A stretch of DNA of 64,000 nt from Sphingobacteriaceae bacterium (GTDB lineage Bacteria; Bacteroidota; Bacteroidia; B-17B0; Aurantibacillaceae): assembly GCA_947480015.1 (NCBI GenBank), contig CANKBS010000003.1, forward strand, positions 164,188 to 228,187, in the 5' to 3' direction. The notes below the pieces were generated by a model. It saw only the letters and a list, made by a program, of their open reading frames with translations, did not search any database and was not told the DNA's origin. The translations under genes were made by a program, and so were the position numbers. Of the stretch, positions 9,090 through 18,287 are shown one piece after another (positions within the stretch are counted from its first letter, which is position 1; every line of letters begins with the position of its first letter).

Positions 9090-10307
9090 ATGGTCATGAC
9101 AAAAGATGTTTTATACTCTTTAACCAAAGGTGGTTTTGCTCCGCAAGAAGAAATGCTGGAAGTGGCCCGCAAAAAAGGGAAATTGTATATCGGCATTCCA
9201 AAAGAAATCGCCTTTCAGGAAAACCGCGTTGCTCTGGTGCCTGATGCGGTTGCATTAATCGTAAACAATGGTCACCGTGTGGTGATTGAAGCCGGTGCGG
9301 GTAAAGCTGCCAATTTTGATGATACGGATTACAGTGAAGCCGGTGCTGAAATTGTGCTCACACCAAGAGACGTTTACAAAGCCGATACCATTTTTAAAAT
9401 CGCTCCTCCTACTCTGGAAGAAATTGAAATGATGCAGCCGAAACAAACATTGTTTAGTGCCTTACAATTACCGGTTCAGCCCCAGGATTTTTTAAAGAAA
9501 TTAATTTCTAAAAAATTAAATTGTGTGGCCTTTGACCTTATTATCGACGATGCCGGTATTTTTCCGGTGATTCGTGCCATGGGCGAAATTGCCGGTGGCG
9601 CGAGTATTTCCATTGCTGCCGAATTATTAAGCAACGTTAACAATGGCGTTGGTTCTATCCTGGGTGGTATTAGCGGCATTTCTCCAACCGAAGTGGTCAT
9701 TATTGGTGCTGGTACCGTGGGTGAATTTGCAGCCCGCGCCGCTATTGGATTAGGTGCCACCGTAAAAGTATTCGACAATTCGACTTCCCGCTTAAGAAGA
9801 TTACAAAATCAATTAGGTAGCCGTGTATTTACCTCCGTGATTGTTCCAAAAGTTTTAGAAAAACACTTAAAATCGGCCGACGTTGCTATTGGTGCTTTGC
9901 GCGCTACACGTGGACGTACCCCTTGTATCGTAACCGAAAACATGGTAAGTGAAATGAAAACCGGTTCGGTAATTATTGACGTGAGCATCGATCAAGGTGG
10001 TGTATTTGAAACTTCCGAAGTTACCAATCACACCCATCCTGTATTCAGAAAACACGGCGTGATTCATTATTGTGTGCCTAACATTAATAGCCGCGTAGCT
10101 AGAACCGCCTCTTACGCTTTAAGTAATATTTTTTCGCAGGTGATGTTAAACATGGGTGATGAAGGTGGTTTTGATGGCATCGTGCGTAAAGATCCGGGAC
10201 TAAGAAATGGGGTTTATATTTATAACGGAATCTTAACCAATCAATATCTGGGAGAAGCCTTCCATTTGCCTTTCAAGGACATCAATTTATTGATGGCGGC
10301 AATTTAA
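9090..10307 (+). CDS. ald: Alanine dehydrogenase-family NAD(P)-binding oxidoreductase
   Basis: Resembles alanine dehydrogenase and the alpha subunit of NAD(P) transhydrogenase. The N-terminal PKEIAFQENRVALVPDA region is at about 35-51 and the dinucleotide-binding GAGTVGEFAARAA at about 208-220. DVSIDQGGVFETS carries the nicotinamide-contacting Asp, and HYCVPNINSRVARTASYALSN is the conserved closing motif. Length is about 405 residues from ATG 9090 (ATG 9096 is also possible), with an N-terminal extension of about 30 residues against classical Ald. The segment that carries the catalytic His in characterised Ald (LHLAA) reads LFSALQLPVQ here, with Gln in that place. Alanine dehydrogenase activity is therefore uncertain. 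Confidence 0.8.
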   Translation: MVMTKDVLYSLTKGGFAPQEEMLEVARKKGKLYIGIPKEIAFQENRVALVPDAVALIVNNGHRVVIEAGAGKAANFDDTDYSEAGAEIVLTPRDVYKADTIFKIAPPTLEEIEMMQPKQTLFSALQLPVQPQDFLKKLISKKLNCVAFDLIIDDAGIFPVIRAMGEIAGGASISIAAELLSNVNNGVGSILGGISGISPTEVVIIGAGTVGEFAARAAIGLGATVKVFDNSTSRLRRLQNQLGSRVFTSVIVPKVLEKHLKSADVAIGALRATRGRTPCIVTENMVSEMKTGSVIIDVSIDQGGVFETSEVTNHTHPVFRKHGVIHYCVPNINSRVARTASYALSNIFSQVMLNMGDEGGFDGIVRKDPGLRNGVYIYNGILTNQYLGEAFHLPFKDINLLMAAI

Positions 10308-10370
10308 TTTCATGTAAGCATTTTTATATTTCGAAAAAAATCAATTAACTCGAAAAAAAATTACCTCACA

Positions 10371-10402
10371 AAAAAAAGCCCGATACGACTCGGGCTTTTT
10401 TT
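10371..10402. terminator. Bidirectional terminator
   Basis: Stem AGCCCGA (10377-10383) with TCGGGCT (10390-10396) and a 6-base loop, with an A-run on the left and a T-run on the right. It sits between the convergent alanine dehydrogenase-family gene and the T9SS cargo gene and can serve both. Confidence 0.9.
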
Positions 10403-10418
10403 ATTTTATAATCTAAAA

Positions 10419-12221
10419 CTATTCCTTCACTAATTTAAAAACTTCCTGTTTCCCTACTGCTGTTAGTTGCACATAATATATGCCGGCAGCAAGTTGACTT
10501 GTATTTAAAAGCGAATTACCCTTTTCTAATTTACTTGTCATTACAATTCTTCCGCTAACATCCACTAAGGTAATAAGCCCGGCCTCTTGCGAATCGATGG
10601 ATAAATTTGATTTAGTTGGATTCGGATAAAGTTTAAAGAAGGAATTTTCGTTTTTATTTGCAGAGATTCCTAAACAAGCGTTCACATTTACACTTACCAA
10701 AAGTTTTGCGGTGCAAGCATTTGCATCTGTCCCATTTAAAGTAAAAGTGCTTGTAATAGTTGGATTCACAATTACCGGATTACCGGGAGGAAAACCTTCC
10801 CATTGATAAACTGGATTTCCGATGGCTGTTAAGGTAGATGCTTCGCCCGCACAGATGCTTGGATTAGATACCGAGGCATTTAATACCGGTAAAGGATTTA
10901 CGGTAACACACCAAACCGATTGCGACTGGCAACTATAAGTGTTTGCTCCTGTTACGGTATAACATCCGGTTACCGTGGGTGTAATATTAATGGTAGAACT
11001 CGTAACACTGGGTGAAGCCCATGAGTAGGTGCTAGCACCAAGACCGGCAATGATAATTGATTCGCCCAAACAGATTTTGGATTTTGTTCCGAATGCCAAA
11101 ACATTTGGAGTCGGATTCACAACCATATTTAATGTTTTACTGCCAATACATGTGCTGAGTGTTTTTGTGCCAATCACACTAAGTGGAGTGATGCTTGAAA
11201 CTGTGCCTGTAAATACTGGTCCTGTTGCACCGTTACTCCATGTGTAGATATCGGCACCTGTTGCTGTAGCGCTAAACGCAGAGCCCACACAAAGTGTTGG
11301 TGTGGCCGGACTAACCGTAATAGTAGCCCCGTTAGCACTTCCGTTGCATGGGACTGTTACAAAAAGGTCATCAAATGAAAGATACAGAGCTGCACCCGTG
11401 CTGGCATTTGCGCGAAGGGCCATGTAATAAAACCCTGAACTTGGCACCGTAAATGTTCCTGATAATAATTGGTATGGACCGCTCACAGCAGGACTTAAGG
11501 CTGCAACTGGACTTAGTGCTGTAGTACTTTGATTTGGACCAACGAGTAATTCTAAGTTTGTCCAGTTTAAAGAACCACTATAATCTGTTGTAAAATACAC
11601 CCCGGTTGAATAGGTAAGCCCTGGATTCATTTTAATACCACTACTATAAACTGTATTATTTGTTGACGGCAATGCAAAGACTGCAAACTTTGAACCGGTT
11701 CGTGGTACCCGATTATTGGTTTGTGAACTTGTGTACGTGTTCACACTGGAGACCAAGTTGGCTGCCGACCACGAACAATTGGGTAATTGGTTAACAGTGG
11801 TAATCCCTTCGAAGCCTTCCGTGTATGGAACCGAGTTGGTTGTAGTGGGAGGCGCAATATTTAAAAGAATGGATGAGGTAAAAAATGTTGCATTAACATT
11901 GGTACAAGTAATTACTACAGCATAATAGGTATTCATGTTTAAAGTTGGCGTACCATAAGTGTTGAGGGTTGCCCCGGGAATAGCACTGAATGGCCCGACC
12001 GGTGAAATGGTGGAGGATTGCCATTGATAAGTGATGCCTGAAACGGAATAAGAATTCGCCAAACTCATACTGCCAAGGGCACCCGGACAAATGGTTAATG
12101 AAGAAAGCACAATGGTGTTTGTTCCCGGTGTTGTAAAGCAGGGTGATTGCGCGTTAAGATTTACCGAGATTAGACTCAGCAAAACACTAACTATTTTTAA
12201 GAGAGAGTGGTTTTTTATCAT
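10419..12221 (-). CDS. Secreted Ig-like repeat protein with T9SS type A sorting domain
   Basis: A 600-residue exported protein. An N-terminal signal (MIKNHSLLKIVSVLLSLISVNLNAQS) is followed by a region resembling a jelly-roll or MAM-like beta-sandwich (about 125-290). Several Ig-like repeats of the form PxLCVGSAFSATATGADIYTWSNGATGP come next. The C-terminal sorting domain begins LYPNPTKSNLSIDS and ends VQLTAVGKQEVFKLVKE; it directs secretion through the type IX system and usually surface attachment. No catalytic motif was recognised. It is probably an adhesin or a glycan-binding surface protein. No T9SS machinery gene is present in the window. Confidence 0.85.
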   Translation of the reverse strand: MIKNHSLLKIVSVLLSLISVNLNAQSPCFTTPGTNTIVLSSLTICPGALGSMSLANSYSVSGITYQWQSSTISPVGPFSAIPGATLNTYGTPTLNMNTYYAVVITCTNVNATFFTSSILLNIAPPTTTNSVPYTEGFEGITTVNQLPNCSWSAANLVSSVNTYTSSQTNNRVPRTGSKFAVFALPSTNNTVYSSGIKMNPGLTYSTGVYFTTDYSGSLNWTNLELLVGPNQSTTALSPVAALSPAVSGPYQLLSGTFTVPSSGFYYMALRANASTGAALYLSFDDLFVTVPCNGSANGATITVSPATPTLCVGSAFSATATGADIYTWSNGATGPVFTGTVSSITPLSVIGTKTLSTCIGSKTLNMVVNPTPNVLAFGTKSKICLGESIIIAGLGASTYSWASPSVTSSTINITPTVTGCYTVTGANTYSCQSQSVWCVTVNPLPVLNASVSNPSICAGEASTLTAIGNPVYQWEGFPPGNPVIVNPTITSTFTLNGTDANACTAKLLVSVNVNACLGISANKNENSFFKLYPNPTKSNLSIDSQEAGLITLVDVSGRIVMTSKLEKGNSLLNTSQLAAGIYYVQLTAVGKQEVFKLVKE

Positions 12222-12304
12222 GTGCTGTAAATTTGGAACTGTTAAGATAAAGGTAGTAAATAATAACCCCCTTTTACCACACTAGCACCGAAGAAAAAGA
12301 AAAC

Positions 12305-13384
12305 CTAGTTACCCGAATAAACGGCGCCACCACAGCTGTTATGAGAGGATCCTGTGACAGATTGGAGTGTGTTAGTTTGACCACTAAGTCGCAAATACCC
12401 TAAAAAGGCAAAAATAAGGGCTTCTTTAAAATTAATAATAGACTCGTTAGGTATAACAAGTTCTGCTTTAGTTTTCGATTTTAATTTTTCAATTAAAAAA
12501 GTATTGAAGGCTCCCCCTCCACTCAGTAAAACCTGTTTACAATTTAATTGATCAATTTCCTTTGCAATAATCATTGCAACATGCTCGGTTGAAGTGGCTA
12601 AGAGGTCGTTGTTATTTAGTTTCGAATTTTCAATGATCGGAATGATCTCTTTTTCAAACCATTCACGTCCTATGGATTTAGCTCCACTTTGTGAGTAGTA
12701 GGAAAGTCCGTTTAATTTACTCAGCAATCCTTCATTTATGTTACCTGTTCTTGCCAGCTCTCCTCCCTTATCATAAGCCTGTCCGTTTTTCTCTGCCAAA
12801 TAATTCAATAACATGTTGGCTACACACACATCATAAGCCACGCGGTTTCCATTGGTATCATCCACCGAAATATTCGCAATGCCACCAATATTTAAACAGG
12901 CTTCATAGTTGCCAAATAAGTATTTATCGCCAATGGGCACTAAGGGCGCAGCTTGTCCGCCTAAAGCAGTATCTAAACTTCTGAAATCGCAAACCGTGGT
13001 AAGGCCTGTTTTTGCAGCTATGGTAGCGCCGCAACCTAATTGGCTGCTAAAACCCAATTCCGGACGATGAAAGATGGTATGTCCGTGCGAAGCAATGGCC
13101 TCGGGTTTTAAACCGGATGCTATAATAAAGGTGCTGATTTCTTCGGCTAAAAATCTGCCATAAGCCGCATGCAATTCAAAATACGCTTCGGCTTTAAGGT
13201 CTTTGGCTTCGCTGAGATGTTTTTTCCATAATAAGGTATACGCCACCGTTTTTGCACCAATAATCTTAAACAAAAAACCCTCGTCTACTTGCTCAAATTC
13301 ACAAAAGGCCAGGTCAAGCCCATCGAGCGAAGTGCCGCTCATTAGCCCTAAAACAAGCCTTTTATCCGATCGTTTTGCTTCCAA
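12305..13384 (-). CDS. anmK: Anhydro-N-acetylmuramic acid kinase AnmK
   Basis: Phosphorylates and opens 1,6-anhydro-MurNAc during peptidoglycan recycling in the cytoplasm. Length 359, close to the family norm of about 370. The ATP-binding GLMSGTSLDGLDLA is at about residues 13-26, followed by ASHGHTIFHRP, NIGGIANIS and LLSGGGAFNTFLI. The family motif usually written DTGPxNxL reads YDVCVANMLLNYL here; the Asp is kept but the Gly-Pro is not. This variant is worth noting, although it may be common in the phylum. Single-gene unit; no murQ or nagZ neighbour. Confidence 0.9.
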   Translation of the reverse strand: MEAKRSDKRLVLGLMSGTSLDGLDLAFCEFEQVDEGFLFKIIGAKTVAYTLLWKKHLSEAKDLKAEAYFELHAAYGRFLAEEISTFIIASGLKPEAIASHGHTIFHRPELGFSSQLGCGATIAAKTGLTTVCDFRSLDTALGGQAAPLVPIGDKYLFGNYEACLNIGGIANISVDDTNGNRVAYDVCVANMLLNYLAEKNGQAYDKGGELARTGNINEGLLSKLNGLSYYSQSGAKSIGREWFEKEIIPIIENSKLNNNDLLATSTEHVAMIIAKEIDQLNCKQVLLSGGGAFNTFLIEKLKSKTKAELVIPNESIINFKEALIFAFLGYLRLSGQTNTLQSVTGSSHNSCGGAVYSGN

Positions 13385-13403
13385 AATAAATTCGTTTTTT
13401 TAA

Positions 13404-13434
13404 TTGCTGCAATGAGACTATACCATTATATTTG
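13404..13434 (+). promoter_or_regulatory. Bacteroidota-type promoter for acyl-CoA dehydrogenase
   Basis: TTG (13404-13406) is separated by 20 bases from TATATTTG (13427-13434), which matches the TTG / TAnnTTTG consensus of primary sigma factors in this phylum. The start codon of the downstream gene is 43 bases away. Confidence 0.7.
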
Positions 13435-13476
13435 CAAGGTTACAAAAAATAGTATAAACCTTAAAAATATAATACC

Positions 13477-14616
13477 ATGCATTTCGAGTTATCTGAAGAA
13501 CATTTGATGATCCAAAAAGCGGCGCGGGAGTTCGCACAAACAGAATTGAAGCCGGGAGTAATTGAGCGTGACGAACATCAAAAATTTCCAACCGAGCAGA
13601 TCAAAAAAATGGGGGAGTTGGGTTTTATGGGTATGATGGTTGACCCGAAATACGGCGGTGGCGGAATGGATGCCATTTCTTATGTATTGGCTATGGAGGA
13701 GATCTCTAAAATAGATGCTTCTTGCTCGGTTGTGATGAGTGTAAATAATTCGCTTGTTTGCTGGGGATTAGAAACTTTTGGAAACGAAGAACAAAAACAA
13801 AAATATTTAGTGCCTTTGGCCAAGGGTGAAAAAATCGGCGCCTTTTGTTTAAGCGAGCCCGAAGCTGGAAGTGATGCCACTTCGCAACGTACCACCGCAA
13901 TTGATATGGGCGACCATTATTTATTGAACGGTACAAAAAACTGGATCACCAATGGCAATTCAGCTTCCACTTATTTAGTCATTGCACAAACCAATGTGGC
14001 CGCCGGTCACCGTGGTATTAACGCCCTTATTATAGAAAAAGGCATGCCAGGCTTTACTATTGGTCCGAAAGAAAATAAAATGGGCATTCGTGCCAGCGAC
14101 ACGCACTCCTTAATGTTTGATAATGTAAAAGTGCCGAAAGAAAACCGCATTGGCGAAGATGGTTTTGGATTTAAATTTGCCATGAAAACCTTAAGTGGCG
14201 GGCGTATCGGGATTGCTTCACAGGCTTTGGGAATTGCCAGCGGCGCTTATGAATTAGCTTTGGCTTATTCAAAAGAAAGAAAAGCATTTGGCAAAGAAAT
14301 TTGTCAGCATCAAGCCATTCAATTTAAACTGGCTGATATGGCTACAAAAATTGAAGCGGCCCGTTTATTAATTTTCCGTTCGGCCTGGTTAAAAGACCAA
14401 CATTTACCATTAGATAAGGAAAGCGCCATGGCCAAAGTATTTGCCAGCGAAACAGCCATGTGGGTAACCACTGAAGCCGTTCAGGTTCACGGTGGATATG
14501 GTTATGTAAAAGAATACCATGTGGAACGTTTAATGCGCGATGCCAAAATTACTCAGATTTATGAAGGAACCAGCGAAGTTCAACGCATTGTGATTTCACG
14601 TGCGGTATTAGCATAA
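13477..14616 (+). CDS. Acyl-CoA dehydrogenase
   Basis: FAD-dependent dehydrogenase that introduces the alpha-beta double bond into acyl-CoA, passing electrons to electron-transfer flavoprotein. At 379 residues it is the short/medium-chain (Bcd/AcdA) type. Visible signatures are CLSEPEAGSDA (about 126-136), KNWITNG, ERKAFGK, VHGGYGY and QIYEGTSEVQRIVISR near the C-terminus, whose Glu is the catalytic base in this family. It has its own promoter and terminator, and no etfAB gene is adjacent. Chain length preference cannot be judged from sequence alone. Confidence 0.93.
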   Translation: MHFELSEEHLMIQKAAREFAQTELKPGVIERDEHQKFPTEQIKKMGELGFMGMMVDPKYGGGGMDAISYVLAMEEISKIDASCSVVMSVNNSLVCWGLETFGNEEQKQKYLVPLAKGEKIGAFCLSEPEAGSDATSQRTTAIDMGDHYLLNGTKNWITNGNSASTYLVIAQTNVAAGHRGINALIIEKGMPGFTIGPKENKMGIRASDTHSLMFDNVKVPKENRIGEDGFGFKFAMKTLSGGRIGIASQALGIASGAYELALAYSKERKAFGKEICQHQAIQFKLADMATKIEAARLLIFRSAWLKDQHLPLDKESAMAKVFASETAMWVTTEAVQVHGGYGYVKEYHVERLMRDAKITQIYEGTSEVQRIVISRAVLA

Positions 14617-14633
14617 TAGTTGACTATTATCTT

Positions 14634-14671
14634 AAAAACCCTCCTTTTGTGCAAAAATGAGGGGTTTTTTG
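14634..14671 (+). terminator. Terminator after acyl-CoA dehydrogenase
   Basis: An imperfect stem (AAACCCTCCTTTT against AAAAATGAGGGGTTT, loop GTGC) is followed by a T-run. Confidence 0.8.
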
Positions 14672-14747
14672 TTATAAAAAATTTTAATAAAATCAACCTT
14701 TTTTACTGAAATTATTGACGTAATTTTAAGAATTAGTTTATTAGCGT

Positions 14748-16160
14748 ATGAGTGAGTTTGACGACGATGCAGATGGATCGAATGACAAGGAGTTTGAAGA
14801 TAATTTAAGGCTTTTTGAAGATATGCTGGCCACCGGTCAGGTTCATTTTTTTGATGCAGATGATATTGAGGAGATTATTGATTATTATCTGCAATGGGTA
14901 AATTATGAGATGGCCAAAAAAGCCATCGATTACGGCCTTGAGCGTTTCCCCTTTTCTTCCATCATTAAAATTCGTTATGCCCAGTACCTTTCAAGCCAGC
15001 ATTACACCCACGAAGCCCTCACCATTTTAAATGAGGTAGAACAAATTGAACAAAGCAATTTCGAGCTCTACATGGCCCGTGGTTATATTTACAGCCAAAT
15101 GGGTCTAGGTGAACAAGCCATCGAAAATTTTAAAAAAGCCATTCCTCTTTCTGATCAAAAAGACGAGGTTTACGTGGCTTTGGGCGTAGAATTTTTAAAT
15201 GAAGACAAACCCGATGATGCGCTTTATTATTTAAAAAAAGCCATTAAATTAAATCCTAAAAACGAGGTCGCTCTTAATGAATTGTCTCTTTGTTTCGACC
15301 TTACCGGCAAATCCGACGAGGCCATCGCATTTTTTGAACACTACATCGATAATCATCCTTACAGTTATTTTGCCTGGTTTAATCTTGGTTTGGGTTACGG
15401 CCGAATTGGTTTGTTTGAAAAAGCCATGGAAGCTTACGATTATGCCATAGCCATCAACGAACAATTCAGCTCTGCCTACTTCAACAAAGCAAATTCATTG
15501 GCGCAGTTAAATCGTTTTGAGGAAGCCATTGAAGTCTACAAAGAAACCTTTAAATACGAAGAACACGAACCGACCACTTACTATTACATTGGGGAGTGTT
15601 ACGAAAACTTGAACCGTTTTGAAGAATCACTGGTTAATTATAACAAATGCGTAAAGCTCGACCCTGCCAATGCCGACGCCTGGTTAGGAATCGGCGTGGT
15701 ATTGGATGCCATGAACCGTTTAACCGAAGGGGTGCATTACATTAAAAAAGCCATTGAAATTAATCCAACGGAACCCGAGTACTGGTATGTGTTTGCAGAA
15801 GTGCAGGAAAAGCTCGGTTTTATTGAGGAAGCAGCCATGGCCTACCAACGTGTCATTGAACTCGATTACACCGATTACGACGTTTGGTTAGATTATTCTA
15901 AATTACTGCATCATAATTCCTATATTGACGATGCTATCGCCGCCTTAAACGAGGGGATCACTAAATTTCCTGATGTAGCTGAACTGTATTACCGCTTGGG
16001 AACTATTTTACTTGACAAGAACCGCAGAAAAGAATCGCTGGATACCTTTGCCAGAGCAATGGACATGGATTACAGCAAACATAACGAAATTTTTGAATAC
16101 GCTCCTGTTTTAAAAAATGATCAGGAAATTTTATCTTTAATCTCTACATTAAAAAAATAA
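14748..16160 (+). CDS. Cytoplasmic tetratricopeptide repeat protein
   Basis: A 470-residue protein without a signal peptide. The first 45 residues are highly acidic (DDDADGSNDKEFEDN). The remainder is about eleven TPR units of 34 residues, with the typical pattern of small residues at 8 and 20 and Pro at 32, for example EAIENFKKAIPLSDQKDEVY and DALYYLKKAIKLNPKNEVA. It is probably a protein-protein scaffold; partners are unknown. It is 2 bases upstream of comA and so likely forms one operon with comA, the rhodanese gene and the DedA gene, but no functional link to sulfonate metabolism is visible in the protein itself. Confidence 0.85.
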   Translation: MSEFDDDADGSNDKEFEDNLRLFEDMLATGQVHFFDADDIEEIIDYYLQWVNYEMAKKAIDYGLERFPFSSIIKIRYAQYLSSQHYTHEALTILNEVEQIEQSNFELYMARGYIYSQMGLGEQAIENFKKAIPLSDQKDEVYVALGVEFLNEDKPDDALYYLKKAIKLNPKNEVALNELSLCFDLTGKSDEAIAFFEHYIDNHPYSYFAWFNLGLGYGRIGLFEKAMEAYDYAIAINEQFSSAYFNKANSLAQLNRFEEAIEVYKETFKYEEHEPTTYYYIGECYENLNRFEESLVNYNKCVKLDPANADAWLGIGVVLDAMNRLTEGVHYIKKAIEINPTEPEYWYVFAEVQEKLGFIEEAAMAYQRVIELDYTDYDVWLDYSKLLHHNSYIDDAIAALNEGITKFPDVAELYYRLGTILLDKNRRKESLDTFARAMDMDYSKHNEIFEYAPVLKNDQEILSLISTLKK

Positions 16161-16162
16161 TT

Positions 16163-16954
16163 ATGGCGAATCCTTACAATTTTAATTTATCGCACTTACC
16201 CAAACGCAGTGTAAAACCCCGTAAAGACGGAACTACCATGGTAATGGATAAGGGCATCAGTTTAAGACAGGCCGAAGATTTTGTGAGCATGTCGGCAGGT
16301 TTTGTTGATTTTGTGAAATTAGGCTTTGGCACTTCCCTCATTTCACCAAACGTAAGAGAAAAAATAAAACTGTATAAAAATGCCGGCCTAAAGGTTTATG
16401 TGGGTGGTACTTTATTTGAAGCCTTTGTGATCCGCAATCAGTTTGACGATTATTTAAAATACATTGCCGATCTTGATTTAGATGCCGCCGAAGTTAGCGA
16501 TGGCAGCATTGAACTGGAGCATGAAAAAAAATGCGAGTACATCAGCATATTAGCCAAAGATTATACCGTATTAAGTGAAGTGGGTAGCAAAGAAGAAGGC
16601 GTGATCATTCATCCGGCCCGCTGGATTAAAATGATGCAAAATGAATTGGAGGCCGGTGCCTTTAAAGTTATTGCCGAAGCCCGTGAAAGCGGTACCGTTG
16701 GTATTTATCACAAAAACGGCAGCGCGCACACCTTGCTCATTAACCGCATTGTGAACAAAGTAAAAATTGAAAACATCATTTGGGAAACCCCGCAAAAAAG
16801 CCAGCAAATTTATTTCTTAAAATTATTTGGCTGTGATGTTAATTTGGGTAATATTGGTATGGACGATGTGATTCCTTTAGAAACCTTACGTTTAGGTTTA
16901 CGTGGCGATACCTTTTTTACATTTTTACCCGAAGCCTTAAAACAACCCGTTTAA
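16163..16954 (+). CDS. comA: Phosphosulfolactate synthase ComA
   Basis: A TIM-barrel enzyme of 263 residues that adds sulfite to phosphoenolpyruvate to give 2-phospho-3-sulfolactate. Family features visible are MVMDKGISLRQAEDF (about 27-41), DFVKLGFGTSL, KVYVGGTLFEAF, EVSDGSIEL and EVGSKEEG, and a C-terminal FGCDVNLGNI. ComA was first described in methanogen coenzyme M synthesis; homologues occur in bacteria making sulfolactate or sulfonates. A ComB phosphatase gene is present at 39400, so both first steps are encoded in this window. The likely fate in Bacteroidota is sulfolactate or cysteate for sulfonolipids, which is inference. Confidence 0.9.
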   Translation: MANPYNFNLSHLPKRSVKPRKDGTTMVMDKGISLRQAEDFVSMSAGFVDFVKLGFGTSLISPNVREKIKLYKNAGLKVYVGGTLFEAFVIRNQFDDYLKYIADLDLDAAEVSDGSIELEHEKKCEYISILAKDYTVLSEVGSKEEGVIIHPARWIKMMQNELEAGAFKVIAEARESGTVGIYHKNGSAHTLLINRIVNKVKIENIIWETPQKSQQIYFLKLFGCDVNLGNIGMDDVIPLETLRLGLRGDTFFTFLPEALKQPV

Positions 16955-16963
16955 AATTACACC

Positions 16964-17266
16964 ATGAAAGAAATAAATGTCAAAGAATTAAAACAACTCA
17001 TCGACAGCAAAGCCGATTTTCAATTAATTGATGTGCGCGAAGAACATGAGTTTGACGAAGCCAATATCAATGGCCAACTTATTCCTATGGGAGAAGTGAT
17101 GGATCGTTTGGATGAAATCTCAAAAACCAAACAAGTGGTGGTACACTGCAGAAGCGGCAAACGCTCGGCCTCGGTTATCAGTGCGCTGGAAGCCCATCAC
17201 GGCTTTACAAATTTATATAATTTACAAGGCGGCATTTTAGCCTACATCGACGAAATAGGATTATAA
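16964..17266 (+). CDS. Single-domain rhodanese-like protein
   Basis: A 100-residue single rhodanese domain. IDVREEHEFDEANINGQLIPMGE (split here as IDVREEHEF and ANINGQLIPMGE) covers the N-terminal motif. The active-site loop VVVHCRSGKRSA carries the Cys (about residue 62) that would hold the persulfide. It ends GGILAYIDEIGL. Cytoplasmic, with no signal. It transfers sulfane sulfur; the partner is unknown. Its place 9 bases after comA suggests a possible role in sulfur supply, but that is context only. Confidence 0.9.
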   Translation: MKEINVKELKQLIDSKADFQLIDVREEHEFDEANINGQLIPMGEVMDRLDEISKTKQVVVHCRSGKRSASVISALEAHHGFTNLYNLQGGILAYIDEIGL

Positions 17267-17280
17267 TTAAACAAAAAACT

Positions 17281-17922
17281 ATGCTACATTCATTTTTAGA
17301 CTTTTTCCTTCATCTAGATAAACATCTTGCTGAAATAATGCAGAACTATCAGGGAACTACTTATTTCATTTTATGTCTTATAATTTTCTGCGAGACTGGT
17401 TTAGTTGCAACACCTTTTTTACCTGGCGACTCCCTGCTTTTTGCTGCGGGTATGCTAACTGCAAGTACAGGGATATTGAATATTTGGTTATTAATACCAC
17501 TTTTATTCATCGCTGCAATTCTTGGTGACAATGTAAATTATTTCGTAGGAAGATTTTTTGGCGAAAAAGTTTTCGAAATCAAGTTCCTTAAGAGATTTAT
17601 AAAAAGGGAGTATTTAGATAAAACCCACGCCTTTTACGAAAAACATGGAGGCAAAACAATAATAATGGCCCGCTTCGTTCCTATTGTTAGGACCTTTGCT
17701 CCGTTTGCAGCTGGGCTTGGTAAAATGAATTACTCAAAATACATTACATTCTGTTTAGCTGGAGGAATTCTTTGGGTTAGTCTACTCTCACTTTGTGGTT
17801 ACTACTTAGGTAATATACCTGTAATTAAGAACAACTTTGAAAAAGTAATTCTTGGAATCATATTCATCTCAGTTATCCCAATTCTTTTTTCTGCTATAAA
17901 AGGCAGAATGACCAAGGCTTAA
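17281..17922 (+). CDS. DedA-family membrane protein
   Basis: Inner-membrane protein of 213 residues, about five hydrophobic segments. Family motifs are FLPGDSLLFAAGML (about 47-60), GDNVNYFVGRFFGEKVFE and FYEKHGGKTIIMARFVPIVRTFAPFAAG (the latter carries the conserved Gly, Arg and Pro residues). DedA proteins act as lipid scramblases/flippases for undecaprenyl phosphate or phosphatidylethanolamine and support membrane energetics. Last gene of the likely 14748-17922 operon; a terminator follows. Confidence 0.9.
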   Translation: MLHSFLDFFLHLDKHLAEIMQNYQGTTYFILCLIIFCETGLVATPFLPGDSLLFAAGMLTASTGILNIWLLIPLLFIAAILGDNVNYFVGRFFGEKVFEIKFLKRFIKREYLDKTHAFYEKHGGKTIIMARFVPIVRTFAPFAAGLGKMNYSKYITFCLAGGILWVSLLSLCGYYLGNIPVIKNNFEKVILGIIFISVIPILFSAIKGRMTKA

Positions 17923-17942
17923 AAAGAACTTGTAATTAAATC

Positions 17943-17977
17943 AAAAAGGTCGCTCTAATCGGGCGACTTTCTTTTTG
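17943..17977 (+). terminator. Terminator after the DedA gene
   Basis: Stem AAAGGTCGC with GCGACTTT around a short loop, followed by CTTTTT. It ends the TPR-comA-rhodanese-dedA operon. Confidence 0.75.
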
Positions 17978-18287
17978 CTTATTATTTAATTTATGAAGCT
18001 AGTGGCTTCCAAAAAAAATGAAAACAGATTTCTCATCCATTCCCCATTCGATTGGAAATAGCAGATTCCAGACCAAAAGCCGTTTGCTTTAAGCCAAATT
18101 GATTTATTAATCATCTTAATGCGCTTGCCCTTTTAACTTATGATTAATATCACTTATGGCCCTATATTCGCTTAGTTTGTCTCATAAAATTAAAACCCCC
18201 TACAAATTGTATGTTCCTTATTTTTTTCGCATTTTTAGGGTTTAATGACAAAACTCGAATTGTAGGCTAACCCATAGAATCTCCACC
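17978..18287 (+). other. Intergenic region upstream of the MORN/trypsin gene
   Basis: No open frame of note. It contains a small hairpin GAAGC/GCTTC (17995-18009). A longer-range pair is CTACAA (18200-18205) with TTGTAG (18260-18265). GGGTT (18238-18242) could pair with AACCC (18269-18273). These could form a leader structure just before the ATG at 18288. I see no riboswitch class I can name. Confidence 0.35.
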
